Positions 35,847-42,911 of a stretch of DNA of 59,245 nt are shown piece by piece. The stretch spans positions 1 to 59,245 of the forward strand of contig JAQYCQ010000027.1 of the NCBI GenBank assembly GCA_028724585.1, in the 5' to 3' direction. Position numbers and translations under genes: made by a program. Positions within the stretch are counted from its first letter, which is position 1. Each line of letters starts with the position of its first letter. Origin of the DNA: Bacillota bacterium. GTDB taxonomy: Bacteria > Bacillota > Clostridia > Peptostreptococcales > Anaerovoracaceae. The notes beneath the pieces are model-generated. The model made no database searches. It had not been told where the DNA came from and saw nothing but the letters and a program-made list of their open reading frames with translations.

Positions 35847-35996
35847 TTATCTTCTCTTGATGTTTTCGCACTGCTGGTTAGCAACTGTGCAAGAAGTCTT
35901 GCATGCTGACTGACATGAAGTCTGGCATTCGCCGCATCCTGTGCTGCAAGCGGCATCCTTTAATGCTGGTCTTGCGATAGTCTTGATTTTCTTCAT
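35847..35996 (-). CDS. scfA: SCIFF ranthipeptide precursor
   Basis: A 49-residue peptide with seven Cys: C17, C21, C24, C28, C32, C36 and C43, in a pattern ending KTSCTVANQQCEN that is nearly invariant across clostridia. The C32 and T37 positions match those reported to be joined by a thioether in the CteA homologue. The frame opens 12 codons upstream, but the ATG giving MKKIKTIARPALKD stands five bases after a perfect AGGAGG box. A strong promoter lies upstream. The function of mature SCIFF is not established. Confidence 0.97.
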   Translation of the reverse strand: MKKIKTIARPALKDAACSTGCGECQTSCQSACKTSCTVANQQCENIKRR

Positions 35997-36053
35997 AATA
36001 ACCTCCTTATACAGGCGCCTGAAAAAGCGCATAAATATCCGATTAACAAAGGT

Positions 36054-36082
36054 ATTTTAACCCACTAGAACAAGGGTGTCAA
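36054..36082 (-). promoter_or_regulatory. promoter of the SCIFF operon
   Basis: Minus-strand TTGACA (rc of 36077-36082), a 17-base spacer and TAAAAT (rc of 36054-36059) make a near-consensus housekeeping promoter about 60 bases before scfA. Confidence 0.8.
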
Positions 36083-36121
36083 GCAAACGTGAGCCCGCCT
36101 GTATACACACCTGTCCCGCGA

Positions 36122-36132
36122 GGGCTCCGCCC
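36122..36132. repeat. mini inverted repeat (GGGC-TCC-GCCC)
   Basis: A short four-pair member of the dispersed family lies between the scfA promoter and the yajC terminator. Confidence 0.5.
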
Positions 36133-36164
36133 ACAGCTTTTCTGCCTATGTCATTTCAGGGCAG

Positions 36165-36193
36165 AAAAAAACCGGGCCGCGTAAGCGGTCCGG
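36165..36193 (-). terminator. terminator downstream of yajC
   Basis: On the minus strand CCGGACCGC and GCGGCCCGG form a nine-pair stem with one G-T/mismatch position and a four-base loop, followed by seven T. Confidence 0.87.
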
Positions 36194-36218
36194 ATATATT
36201 TCCAAGTCCCGGGTCTGA

Positions 36219-36641
36219 CTATTTATCAGCCTTTTCGTCCTCCTTGCGGCTGAGCTTTCTGATCTTAGGAGCTTCCTCCTTCTTTTCAGCTTCAGCTTCT
36301 TTTCTTTCTTTTTCGGCCTTCTCTGCCTTAGCTGCTGCCTTTTCAGCCTTGGCTGCCTTAGGGTCCTTGTTGGTCACCTCAGCGATGGCCCACTTCTTGA
36401 ACTCCATCTTTGTCTTGTCTGTGCCGCAGTAGATGACTACCGAATCATCCTTTACAGCGAGCACCTTTCCGATGATACCGCCGATCGTTACGATATTGTC
36501 GCCGACCTGCAGGTTGTTTCTCATTTCCTTGGTCTCTTTATCCTTTTTTCTCTGAGGTCTCACGAGGAAAAGCCACATGATGACGAAGAAGAGTATGAGG
36601 GGAAGGAATACAGTTAAAAACTGGCTTGATTGTGCATTCAT
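36219..36641 (-). CDS. yajC: preprotein translocase subunit YajC
   Basis: The membrane segment LTVFLPLILFFVIMWLFLV is followed by RPQRKKDKE and a small beta-domain (LQVGDNIVTIGGIIGKVLAV), the YajC layout. The last 49 residues (about 92-140) are an Ala/Lys/Glu-rich charged tail that most YajC proteins lack. The frame opens upstream through a tRNA gene, so the ATG at 36641 (MNAQSSQF) with a GGAGG box is the start. It stands in front of the SCIFF-secDF block. Confidence 0.92.
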   Translation of the reverse strand: MNAQSSQFLTVFLPLILFFVIMWLFLVRPQRKKDKETKEMRNNLQVGDNIVTIGGIIGKVLAVKDDSVVIYCGTDKTKMEFKKWAIAEVTNKDPKAAKAEKAAAKAEKAEKERKEAEAEKKEEAPKIRKLSRKEDEKADK

Positions 36642-36668
36642 TAAAAAATCTACCTCCAGAAATAATGA

Positions 36669-36755
36669 TGGTGCCGGCGATCGGGGTCGAACCGATACGG
36701 TTTTTACACCACGGGATTTTGAGTCCCGCACGTCTGCCAATTCCATCACGCCGGC
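36669..36755 (-). tRNA. tRNA-Leu (anticodon CAA)
   Basis: The 87-base gene has a seven-pair acceptor (GCCGGCG/CGCCGGC), discriminator A and an encoded CCA (36669-36671). The anticodon loop CTCAAAA reads CAA, and there is a long variable arm and a TTCGA T-loop. The long variable arm and A73 fit a leucine tRNA for UUG codons. It lies just upstream of yajC. Confidence 0.95.
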
Positions 36756-36816
36756 AAAAGACTTTTACTATCTTATCATAAATAAATAAGCCTTACAACA
36801 AAATTCATGCCCCTCG

Positions 36817-37311
36817 TCACATTGTAAGGTCCGCATAATCTGCCTTAGCTGCCTTTAAAAGGTCATCAGGAGAGAGCTTTATCTGCAGTCCTACATGGCC
36901 GCCGCTTACCAGTATCTCGTCGAAAAGCGACGCTGTTTCATCGACAGCCGTAGGGAACTGTTTTTTCATGCCGACCGGTGAACAGCCTCCGTGAACATAT
37001 CCCGTAACACCAAGGAGTTCCTTGAGAGGAAGCATTTCCAGTTTTTTAACACCGAAGAAAGCAGCGGCTTTTTTAAGGTCCAGTGTCTCGTCGACAGGTA
37101 TAACGCACACATAGTACTCACCCCTCTTTGCCCAGAGGACCAGGGTTTTGAATACCTGCTCAGGATCCTGGCCGAACATGCGGGCCATATCGGAGCCGCT
37201 GGTGAAAGCGTCCTTCAGCTCGTGAGCGGAGCTCTCGTAGGTTATCCCTTCTTCTTCTAGGATCCTCATGGCATTTGTCTTGACAGTCTTGTGTTTAGAT
37301 TTCGACGACAT
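36817..37311 (-). CDS. ybaK: Cys-tRNA(Pro) deacylase, YbaK/EbsC family
   Basis: A trans-editing enzyme of the YbaK/ProX family that hydrolyses mischarged tRNA. The 164-residue sequence contains VFKTLVLWAK, the conserved Lys in DLKKAAAFFGVKKLEM, GYVHGGCSPVGMKK and an HVGLQI close. The frame opens 15 codons upstream within relQ. ATG 37311 with an AAGGA box is chosen, overlapping relQ by 17 bases. Confidence 0.9.
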   Translation of the reverse strand: MSSKSKHKTVKTNAMRILEEEGITYESSAHELKDAFTSGSDMARMFGQDPEQVFKTLVLWAKRGEYYVCVIPVDETLDLKKAAAFFGVKKLEMLPLKELLGVTGYVHGGCSPVGMKKQFPTAVDETASLFDEILVSGGHVGLQIKLSPDDLLKAAKADYADLTM

Positions 37312-38086
37312 ACTGTTCCTTTCCGCCTCCTTCCCGGCCTTCGGCGAGATCCTCATGTTTTCCGGCGCTGCCGTCAGAGGTGAACTTCATCTCTTCCTCG
37401 ACCTTCATCCTGTCTATCTCGTCGCGCAGCTTCATCATCCGCATATCTGTATCGGCTATGGTGTCGGCGCAGTCCTTAAGCTCCCTCTGCACGTCTTCCA
37501 CATTCGGAACTACTTTTTTATATTTAAGGTCGTGTTCCAGGCTTGCCCAGAAGTCCATAGCTATGGTCCTGATCTGTACCTCAACAGGCATTTTTCTCTT
37601 GCCGTCAGAGAAAAATACCGGGATCCTTATTATCAGGTGAAGGCTTCTGTAGCCGTTAGGCTTAGGGTTTTTAATATAATCCTTTGTCTTTACCAGCTCG
37701 ACGTCGTCCTGATCTATGAGCATGCCGGCGACTGAATAAATGTCATCCACGAATGAGCATATGACTCTGACCCCGGCAATATCGAAAAGGTTCTCCTGAG
37801 CCGATTCCATAGTCACCGGCAGACCTCTTCTGTGGAGCTTCTGCATGATGCTCTTCGGTGTCTTGACTCTCGAAGTGATGAATTCTATCGGATTTCTCTG
37901 GTTCTGGGCAGAGAACTCGTCGCTCAGGACCTCCAGCTTGGTCTTCACTTCCCTTATGGCGCAGCTGTACTTCATGAGCATAGACTTGATGGATTCGGCA
38001 GCGCCGAAGACTGCACCGGTATCCTCCGGCAGGTTGGCCAGAGGAAGGTTGGTAAGATTTATTAATTCCTTCTGTGTATTATCCAT
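37295..38086 (-). CDS. relQ: small alarmone synthetase, RelQ type
   Basis: This is a single-domain GTP pyrophosphokinase of 263 residues without an HD or TGS domain. Synthetase marks are GVRVICSFVDDIYSV, DYIKNPKPNGYRSLHLII, VEVQIRTIAMDFWASLEHDLKYK. A charged C-terminal tail follows. It should make (p)ppGpp (or pGpp) in response to envelope or starvation stress as a tetramer. An AGGAG box precedes the ATG. Confidence 0.92.
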   Translation of the reverse strand: MDNTQKELINLTNLPLANLPEDTGAVFGAAESIKSMLMKYSCAIREVKTKLEVLSDEFSAQNQRNPIEFITSRVKTPKSIMQKLHRRGLPVTMESAQENLFDIAGVRVICSFVDDIYSVAGMLIDQDDVELVKTKDYIKNPKPNGYRSLHLIIRIPVFFSDGKRKMPVEVQIRTIAMDFWASLEHDLKYKKVVPNVEDVQRELKDCADTIADTDMRMMKLRDEIDRMKVEEEMKFTSDGSAGKHEDLAEGREGGGKEQYVVEI

Positions 38087-38154
38087 TCCGCAAATACTCC
38101 TTTAATTATTCAGGAAACAGGATAATTTCCATTTGGTTTTGTTCCCGGATACTC

Positions 38155-39405
38155 CTATCCGCGGATGAGCTTTTCCAGATCCAGGTCTCTCCTGCCTATC
38201 AGCGCTCCGGAGTAGGAATTGATGTCAGTTATGATATTGCTCACTCTTCTGATATCGTCCATCGTAACGGCGTCTATCTTCCTGATCACTTCTTCCTGGC
38301 TGAGCAGGCTGTTCCTGAGCAGGGCTCTCTTGCCGTTGGCTACCATCCTGCTGGAGGTGTTCTCCAGTCCGAAAATGTAAGAGCTCTTTATCTGCTGCTT
38401 GGAGATCTCGAGCTCTTTGTCTGTGATGCCTTCCTCAGCGAGCTTCTCGAGTTCCGCCTTGATGGCGTCCACGGTATCCTCTATCTTGTCGTGAGCGACA
38501 CCCGCGCTTATCGCGTAGAAGCCCTGCTGGTCATGAGGCTGGTTGTAGGAGTAGACCGTATAAGCCAGGCCCTTTTCCTCACGAACGCTCTGGAAGAGCC
38601 TTGAGCTCATGCTTCCGCCCATCACATTGTTGAGAAGCATCAGCGCGTAAGAATCGTCATCTCCGTACTTTATGCTCCTGCAGCCCATCACCAGATGAGA
38701 CTGCTCTATATCCTTTATGACACTCTTAAAGCTCGGTCTGTAGTCTGAAACGACGATATTTCTCTCAGGCTTGACAGCTGAAAAGGCCGAAAGCCTCTCC
38801 TCAAACTGCTCGCAGACCTGCTTTTCGTCGAAGTTGCCCGCAACGGATACGACGATGTTGTCGAGAGCGTATTCCCTCTTTATATAGTTTACGATATCGT
38901 CGTGAGTGATGGCGGCAAGGCTCTCAGGTGTTCCCAGTATCGGCCTTTCAAGAGGTTCGCCCTTGAAGATCTGCTCGTAGAAGAGGTCCTGTACAGCATC
39001 CTCAGGGTTGTCCTGGGTCATCTTCATCTCTTCCATGACGACTTTCTTCTCCCTTTCCATCTCTACAGGATCGAACTGAGAGTCAGTCATCATCTCCAGC
39101 AGTATGTCGCATACTTCATCCATATTAGACGAAAGCGATTTAGCGTAATAGCATGTATTTTCCTTAGCAGTAAAAGCATTAGTCTGGGCTCCGAGAGCAT
39201 CAGTGTCGGTAGCAAGCTGGCGCGCGGAGCGCTTCGAGGTGCCCTTGAACATCATATGCTCTATAAAGTGCGATATACCGCTCTCCTTTTCTTTTTCATC
39301 TACACAGCCTGCCTTTACCCAGATTCCTGTAGTGACCGACTGAACGTAAGGTATTTCTTCGAGAGCGAGCCTGAGACCGCACTTTAATTTAACAATCTTT
39401 CCCAT
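38155..39405 (-). CDS. M16 family zinc peptidase
   Basis: The inverted zinc motif is HFIEHMMFKGT (His-x2-Glu-His) near residue 47, with a downstream Glu in the EVCDILLEMM region. The fold has two half domains and the length of 416 fits the YmxG/MlpA group. A conserved segment GGGSMSSRLFQ-like reads MGGSMSSRLFQSVREEKGLAYTVYS (in parts). Substrates are unknown peptides. The upstream region (39406-39632) holds unusual nested inverted repeats. Confidence 0.9.
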   Translation of the reverse strand: MGKIVKLKCGLRLALEEIPYVQSVTTGIWVKAGCVDEKEKESGISHFIEHMMFKGTSKRSARQLATDTDALGAQTNAFTAKENTCYYAKSLSSNMDEVCDILLEMMTDSQFDPVEMEREKKVVMEEMKMTQDNPEDAVQDLFYEQIFKGEPLERPILGTPESLAAITHDDIVNYIKREYALDNIVVSVAGNFDEKQVCEQFEERLSAFSAVKPERNIVVSDYRPSFKSVIKDIEQSHLVMGCRSIKYGDDDSYALMLLNNVMGGSMSSRLFQSVREEKGLAYTVYSYNQPHDQQGFYAISAGVAHDKIEDTVDAIKAELEKLAEEGITDKELEISKQQIKSSYIFGLENTSSRMVANGKRALLRNSLLSQEEVIRKIDAVTMDDIRRVSNIITDINSYSGALIGRRDLDLEKLIRG

Positions 39406-39457
39406 TAAGTATTATTTCCCTTCTATATAAATTATTTATGTAAATATCATGTCCTCC

Positions 39458-39472
39458 GTCAGCTCCGCTGAC
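39458..39472. repeat. mini inverted repeat (GTCAGC-TCC-GCTGAC)
   Basis: A perfect six-pair copy, identical in sequence to the one at 4434. It lies in the leader of the M16 peptidase gene, directly beside a larger palindromic structure. Confidence 0.7.
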
Positions 39473-39474
39473 CA

Positions 39475-39530
39475 GGGCACGGCGTACTGACCAGTACGCG
39501 CCATATTATTATACCCGCTGTACCGTGCCC
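39475..39530. other. nested, mutually exclusive inverted repeats
   Basis: GGGCACGG (39475-39482) pairs with CCGTGCCC (39523-39530), and the arm can extend by TAC/GTA. Inside, GCGTACT (39482-39488) pairs with AGTACGC (39493-39499) around a GACC loop. The extended outer stem and the inner stem share bases, so only one can form at a time. It lies in the 5' region of the M16 peptidase gene. Confidence 0.55.
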
Positions 39531-39632
39531 GCAAAACACTGACAATTATACAGCAAAAAGACGCGTCTGGCGCCCGAAAAATAATTGTTACACTTAATTG
39601 TTCTTAACTCCGCGTTAAAGATATTTAAGCTC

Positions 39633-39670
39633 AAAAAAAACAAAAGGCACTGCGCCGGAGCGCCGTGCCC
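39633..39670 (-). terminator. terminator of the small coiled-coil gene
   Basis: On the minus strand GGGCACGGCGC pairs with GCGCAGTGCC around a short loop and is followed by TTTTGTTTTTTTT. This is a strong intrinsic terminator. Confidence 0.88.
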
Positions 39671-39678
39671 TTCAGAAA

Positions 39679-39906
39679 CTATTCCGCGGAATTTTTATTG
39701 AGCAGGGATATCACTTCTTCAAAGCTTTTCCCCGAAGCTTCGACCGCCTTCATGAGGCGTTCCCTGTCCTCGTTCTCCTTTTCAGCCTTGAGCTTCTTGA
39801 GCTCTTTGCGTTTTTCGGAAATCTGACTCTTGAGATCCGCGATCTCTTTTTCTGTCTGTACTATCAGTTCGTCTACAGGCAATTTCTTTTTTCTACCGCG
39901 CGGCAT
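39679..39906 (-). CDS. small basic coiled-coil protein, function unknown
   Basis: A 75-residue protein starts MPRGRKKKLPVDELI: an RGRKKK patch like an AT-hook or other nucleic-acid contact, then a predicted coiled coil of Glu/Lys heptads (about 15-55) and a short amphipathic C-terminus. I do not recognise the family. Support for a real gene is the AAGGA box, its own terminator and the coding-like codon pattern. The ATG at 39906 is preferred to one five codons upstream. It could be a nucleoid-associated or regulatory protein, but that is guesswork. Confidence 0.7.
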   Translation of the reverse strand: MPRGRKKKLPVDELIVQTEKEIADLKSQISEKRKELKKLKAEKENEDRERLMKAVEASGKSFEEVISLLNKNSAE

Positions 39907-40048
39907 AATAAGTCCTTTCATAGATAGATCCGATCTGGAAAATATTTATCATAATTTCATTATAAGCTGCTCGCTTTATTTTGCAATCAAGCTGAAAAAT
40001 ATAAAACAAAAAATTTCCGAAAAACAGACGTATGTTCAAAAATTACCA

Positions 40049-40078
40049 TTGAAAAAATTTCTGTTTTACGGATAATTA
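40049..40078 (+). promoter_or_regulatory. candidate promoter of the 32-residue peptide gene
   Basis: TTGAAA, an 18-base spacer and TAATTA lie about 45 bases before the start. The match is only fair in an AT-rich spacer. Confidence 0.35.
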
Positions 40079-40123
40079 ATACTATAGAAATAATTCCGTG
40101 ATCAATATCAGGAGGCTGTTATC

Positions 40124-40222
40124 ATGAAAAAGTTTTTCAGAGCTCTCATAATCGTCTGCGCAGCGGCATGCGTTGGTTTCGCTATCTTTAACGTTCTCGC
40201 TCATAAGGAAGACGAAGAGTAG
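40124..40222 (+). CDS. 32-residue single-span membrane peptide, unknown function
   Basis: An ATG eight bases after a perfect AGGAGG opens a 32-codon frame starting MKKFFRALIIV and ending HKEDEE. It has a positively charged N-terminus, one hydrophobic stretch of about 21 residues with two Cys, and an acidic tail, so an N-in membrane orientation is expected. A strong bidirectional terminator follows 29 bases after the stop. It is the only plus-strand gene in the first 42 kb and has no partner on its strand. It could be a regulatory membrane microprotein; a toxin is another option, but no antitoxin or antisense RNA is evident. I do not recognise a family. Confidence 0.7.
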   Translation: MKKFFRALIIVCAAACVGFAIFNVLAHKEDEE

Positions 40223-40251
40223 GATATCGCGCTGCCTCTGCAGGCATTCGC

Positions 40252-40291
40252 AAAAACGGAACTGCCATTTTATCAGGCGGTTCCGTTTTTT
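40252..40291. terminator. bidirectional terminator
   Basis: AAAAACGGAACTGCC pairs with GGCGGTTCCGTTTTT around a nine-base loop. T runs exist on both strands, so it can serve the peptide gene (plus) and the aldo/keto reductase gene (minus). Confidence 0.88.
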
Positions 40292-40332
40292 ATTTTCCGT
40301 TTTTCCTGCAGATCTTACCTTATCGGTCCCGG

Positions 40333-41361
40333 TTATTTTACGCTGGTCCTGCCGGCAAGAACATTCTCGTAATCGGCGAGATTATCCTTTAAAAGCTGAG
40401 GCGTATTTAATTCGTAAGGACACTTTTTCATACATGATACGCAGTTAACGCAGTTATTTATCTTCTGCATTTCTGCCTGCCAGTGTTCATTGAGCCAGGC
40501 ATCCGACGGAGCGCGCCTTATCATCAGAGACATCCTCGCGCAGTCATTTATGCTGATGCCCTGAGGGCAAGGCATGCAGTAACCGCAGCCTCTGCAGAAA
40601 TCACCCGACATGTTTTTCTTTTCTTCCTCGATAAAAGATCTTATCTCATCGTCCATCTCAGGAGTTTCGTCGAAGAAGGCCAGCCATTCGTCCAGCTCTT
40701 TTTTCCTCTGTATGCCCCAGATAGGAATGACATTGTCGAACTGGGTCATAAATGCCATGGCGGCCCTGGAATTTGTGATGAGACCGCCGGCAAGGCCTTT
40801 CATGGCAATATAGCCCATATTATGCTCCCTGCATTTTTCGGTCAGCTTTATCTCCCTTTCAGTAGAAAGGTAGCTGAGCGGATACTGAAGAGTTTCGTAA
40901 AGACCGCTCTCGCAGATCTCCTCGGCTACCGCTATCTTATGGGTCGTGATGCCGATATGCCTGATCTTGCCCTGTTTCTTAGCATCAAGCAGGGCCTCGT
41001 AAAAGCCTGTGCCGTCCTCCGGCGTGTAGCACTGGTCTACGCAGTGAAGCTGGTAGATGTCGAGATAATCCGTTTTCAGGTTTGTGAGAGTAGTCTCGAG
41101 GTCTTTCCAAAACTGTTCCACCGATACCGGTTTTGTCTTGGAAGCTATGAAGATCTTATCCCGGACATCGGCAATGGCTTTTCCCATCTTCACTTCGCTG
41201 TCAGTGTAAGCTCTGGCAGTATCGAAGAAAGTCATGCCTCCTTCGTACGCTCCGCGTACGAGCGCTGCCGCGTCGTCCTCGCTTATCCTCTGGATCGGCA
41301 GGGCGCCGAAACCGTTCTGCGGAACAGTGATCCCTGTGCTTCCTAATGTAACCTGTTTCAT
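40333..41361 (-). CDS. aldo/keto reductase with C-terminal 4Fe-4S ferredoxin region
   Basis: Residues 1-230 form the AKR barrel: FFDTARAYTDSEVKMGKAI with Asp/Tyr, FIASKT with Lys, and YQLHCVD with His. The C-terminal part has two Cys clusters, CRGCGYCMPCPQGI and CVNCVSCMKKCPYEL, typical of the YcsN/Fe-S AKR subgroup of anaerobes. It probably reduces a carbonyl with electrons from a ferredoxin or NADPH. The frame begins with an ATG inside the ribosome binding site; MKQVTLGSTGI at 41361 is the likelier start. A mini inverted repeat lies inside the coding sequence (41243-41261). Confidence 0.88.
   Translation of the reverse strand: MKQVTLGSTGITVPQNGFGALPIQRISEDDAAALVRGAYEGGMTFFDTARAYTDSEVKMGKAIADVRDKIFIASKTKPVSVEQFWKDLETTLTNLKTDYLDIYQLHCVDQCYTPEDGTGFYEALLDAKKQGKIRHIGITTHKIAVAEEICESGLYETLQYPLSYLSTEREIKLTEKCREHNMGYIAMKGLAGGLITNSRAAMAFMTQFDNVIPIWGIQRKKELDEWLAFFDETPEMDDEIRSFIEEEKKNMSGDFCRGCGYCMPCPQGISINDCARMSLMIRRAPSDAWLNEHWQAEMQKINNCVNCVSCMKKCPYELNTPQLLKDNLADYENVLAGRTSVK
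41243..41261. repeat. mini inverted repeat within the aldo/keto reductase gene
   Basis: TCGTACGC-TCC-GCGTACGA is perfect over eight pairs with the TCC centre. It encodes the VRGAYE part of a conserved AKR block, so it may be chance or a tolerated copy of the family. Confidence 0.4.
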
Positions 41362-41421
41362 CCTCTTCTCCATTCGTTCTTTGATATATCGATAACTGCC
41401 GGAATATCCCCGGCGGTGCCT

Positions 41422-42624
41422 TTACCTTTTTTCCAGTTCGGAGCCGCGCTTTACCGATCCCTGACCGTAACGCTTTTTTATCTCCTCCAGAGTAGACTCC
41501 AGCCTGTCTTCTTTCTGGTATTCGGGACTGGCCATATCCATAATGCTGATCTGGACCGGTGTTCCATGTCTTACGAGCTTTGAAGCTCTGACCCCCAGCA
41601 GCCTTACAGGGCTGCCGTCCCAGAGCTCCCTGAATATATCTGTGCACTCCGCCAGGAGCCTGTCAGCGGAGCTGACGGGAGAGCTCAGCATGTGCTGGCG
41701 CGAGCTTTTGCTGAAATCGCTGTATTTTATCTCGACACAGATATTGCCTGCCATATATCCGGCTTTATCAAGCCTGCGCGAAACCTGGGCGCAGAGTTCT
41801 TTCAACACTCTGTCGGCTTCCTCCGGGGCAGTCACGTCCACAGGAAGCGTAGTCGAACTGCCTATTCCCTTAGGTTCTTCTCTGACAGCTTTTACAGGAG
41901 AGTCATCTATGCCGTTGGCGAAAAGCCAGAGCATACGGCCGTGACTCTTCAGCCTGCGCTCTATGAGCGCAGGATCGCTCCTCGCCAGATCTCCTATATC
42001 ATTGATGCCCATCTCTTTGAGCTTCCTGACTGAGGACCGGCCTGCCATATAGAGCTCCGAGACCGGAAGCGGCCACATCTTTTCCCTGATCTCATTTTTA
42101 AAGAGCGTATGTACACGGTCCGGCTTTTCGAAATCAGATGCCATTTTTGCCAGGACTTTGTTCTCCGATATGCCAACGTTAACTGTAAAGCCGAAGCTGT
42201 TCCTGATATGGTCTTTTATCCTATACGCTGCTTCGACCGGTGCCGCGCTTATCTCTGGCCGTGAGCTCAGGTCCAGGTAGGCTTCGTCTATGCTGGCCTG
42301 CTCCACCAGCGGTGTCAGTGTGCGCAGATATTTCATGAGCCTGGCGCTGTACGCCCTGTAGATCCTGAAATCAGGCGGTGCTGTCACCAGGTTCGGGCAT
42401 AGGGTCAAAGCTTCAGATATAGTCATCGCCGTATGGATGCCTGCTTTTTTCGCGGCGTCCGATTTGGCCAGGACTATGCCGTGCCGGCTGTCCCTGTCTC
42501 CGCCTATCACCGCGGCCATCTTTCTAAGGTCAGGCCCTTTTCCGTTTTCAATATTATGGGCAGACGTCCAGCTGAGAAAGGCGCTGTTGACGTCTATGTG
42601 GAATATAGTCCTTTTTTCTGCCAT
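41422..42624 (-). CDS. dinB: Y-family DNA polymerase (DinB/Pol IV-like)
   Basis: This is a translesion polymerase of 400 residues. The active-site blocks are FHIDVNSAFLSW near the start and QASIDEAYLDLS near 100, followed by VNVGISENKVLAKMASDFEKPD and the little-finger domain. The IDVNSAF form, rather than MDCFFA, is the variant common in clostridia. The frame opens 39 codons upstream, but ATG 42624 (MAEKRTIFHID) follows an AAAGGAGGAG box. A perfect mini inverted repeat (41662-41676) sits within it. Confidence 0.9.
   Translation of the reverse strand: MAEKRTIFHIDVNSAFLSWTSAHNIENGKGPDLRKMAAVIGGDRDSRHGIVLAKSDAAKKAGIHTAMTISEALTLCPNLVTAPPDFRIYRAYSARLMKYLRTLTPLVEQASIDEAYLDLSSRPEISAAPVEAAYRIKDHIRNSFGFTVNVGISENKVLAKMASDFEKPDRVHTLFKNEIREKMWPLPVSELYMAGRSSVRKLKEMGINDIGDLARSDPALIERRLKSHGRMLWLFANGIDDSPVKAVREEPKGIGSSTTLPVDVTAPEEADRVLKELCAQVSRRLDKAGYMAGNICVEIKYSDFSKSSRQHMLSSPVSSADRLLAECTDIFRELWDGSPVRLLGVRASKLVRHGTPVQISIMDMASPEYQKEDRLESTLEEIKKRYGQGSVKRGSELEKR
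41662..41676. repeat. mini inverted repeat within dinB
   Basis: GTCAGC-GGA-GCTGAC is a perfect copy, the reverse complement of those at 4434 and 39458. It encodes VSSAD in a loop of the little-finger domain, so it may be an insertion that the protein tolerates. Confidence 0.55.
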
Positions 42625-42806
42625 CGGCGCTCCTCCTTTCCTGAATGCCTGCTTTTTTATTATATCATCAGGGAGCGCTTTTTTGCAGGTGAAGCCGGTC
42701 TCCTCCAGCGCCGCCGGAAAGCCGGCCGTCTGGAGGACCATGTGAGCAGCTAGACATCGTGAGCAGAGCTCTCGCGGAATCTTCTTCTTTTGTCATCTTT
42801 TGATTA

Positions 42807-42839
42807 ATTGTCAACCATTTATATTTTTTAGTTGACAAT
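42807..42839. promoter_or_regulatory. BirA biotin operator
   Basis: ATTGTCAAC (42807-42815) and GTTGACAAT (42831-42839) are perfect inverted arms with a 15-base spacer, the layout of the BirA operator in Firmicutes (TTGTTAAC-N15-GTTAACAA). The right arm contains the -35 box of the bioY promoter, so bound BirA would block transcription when biotin is plentiful. Confidence 0.88.
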
Positions 42840-42860
42840 AGGCGTGGTGAATACTATCAT
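42832..42860 (+). promoter_or_regulatory. bioY-bioB promoter
   Basis: TTGACA (42832-42837), a 17-base spacer and TATCAT (42855-42860) give a good housekeeping promoter. It lies about 50 bases before bioY and overlaps the BirA operator. Confidence 0.82.
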
Positions 42861-42911
42861 AGCGATTGTAAACTTTTAATAAAGCTCAAAGCACTAATCG
42901 GGAGTTATATC

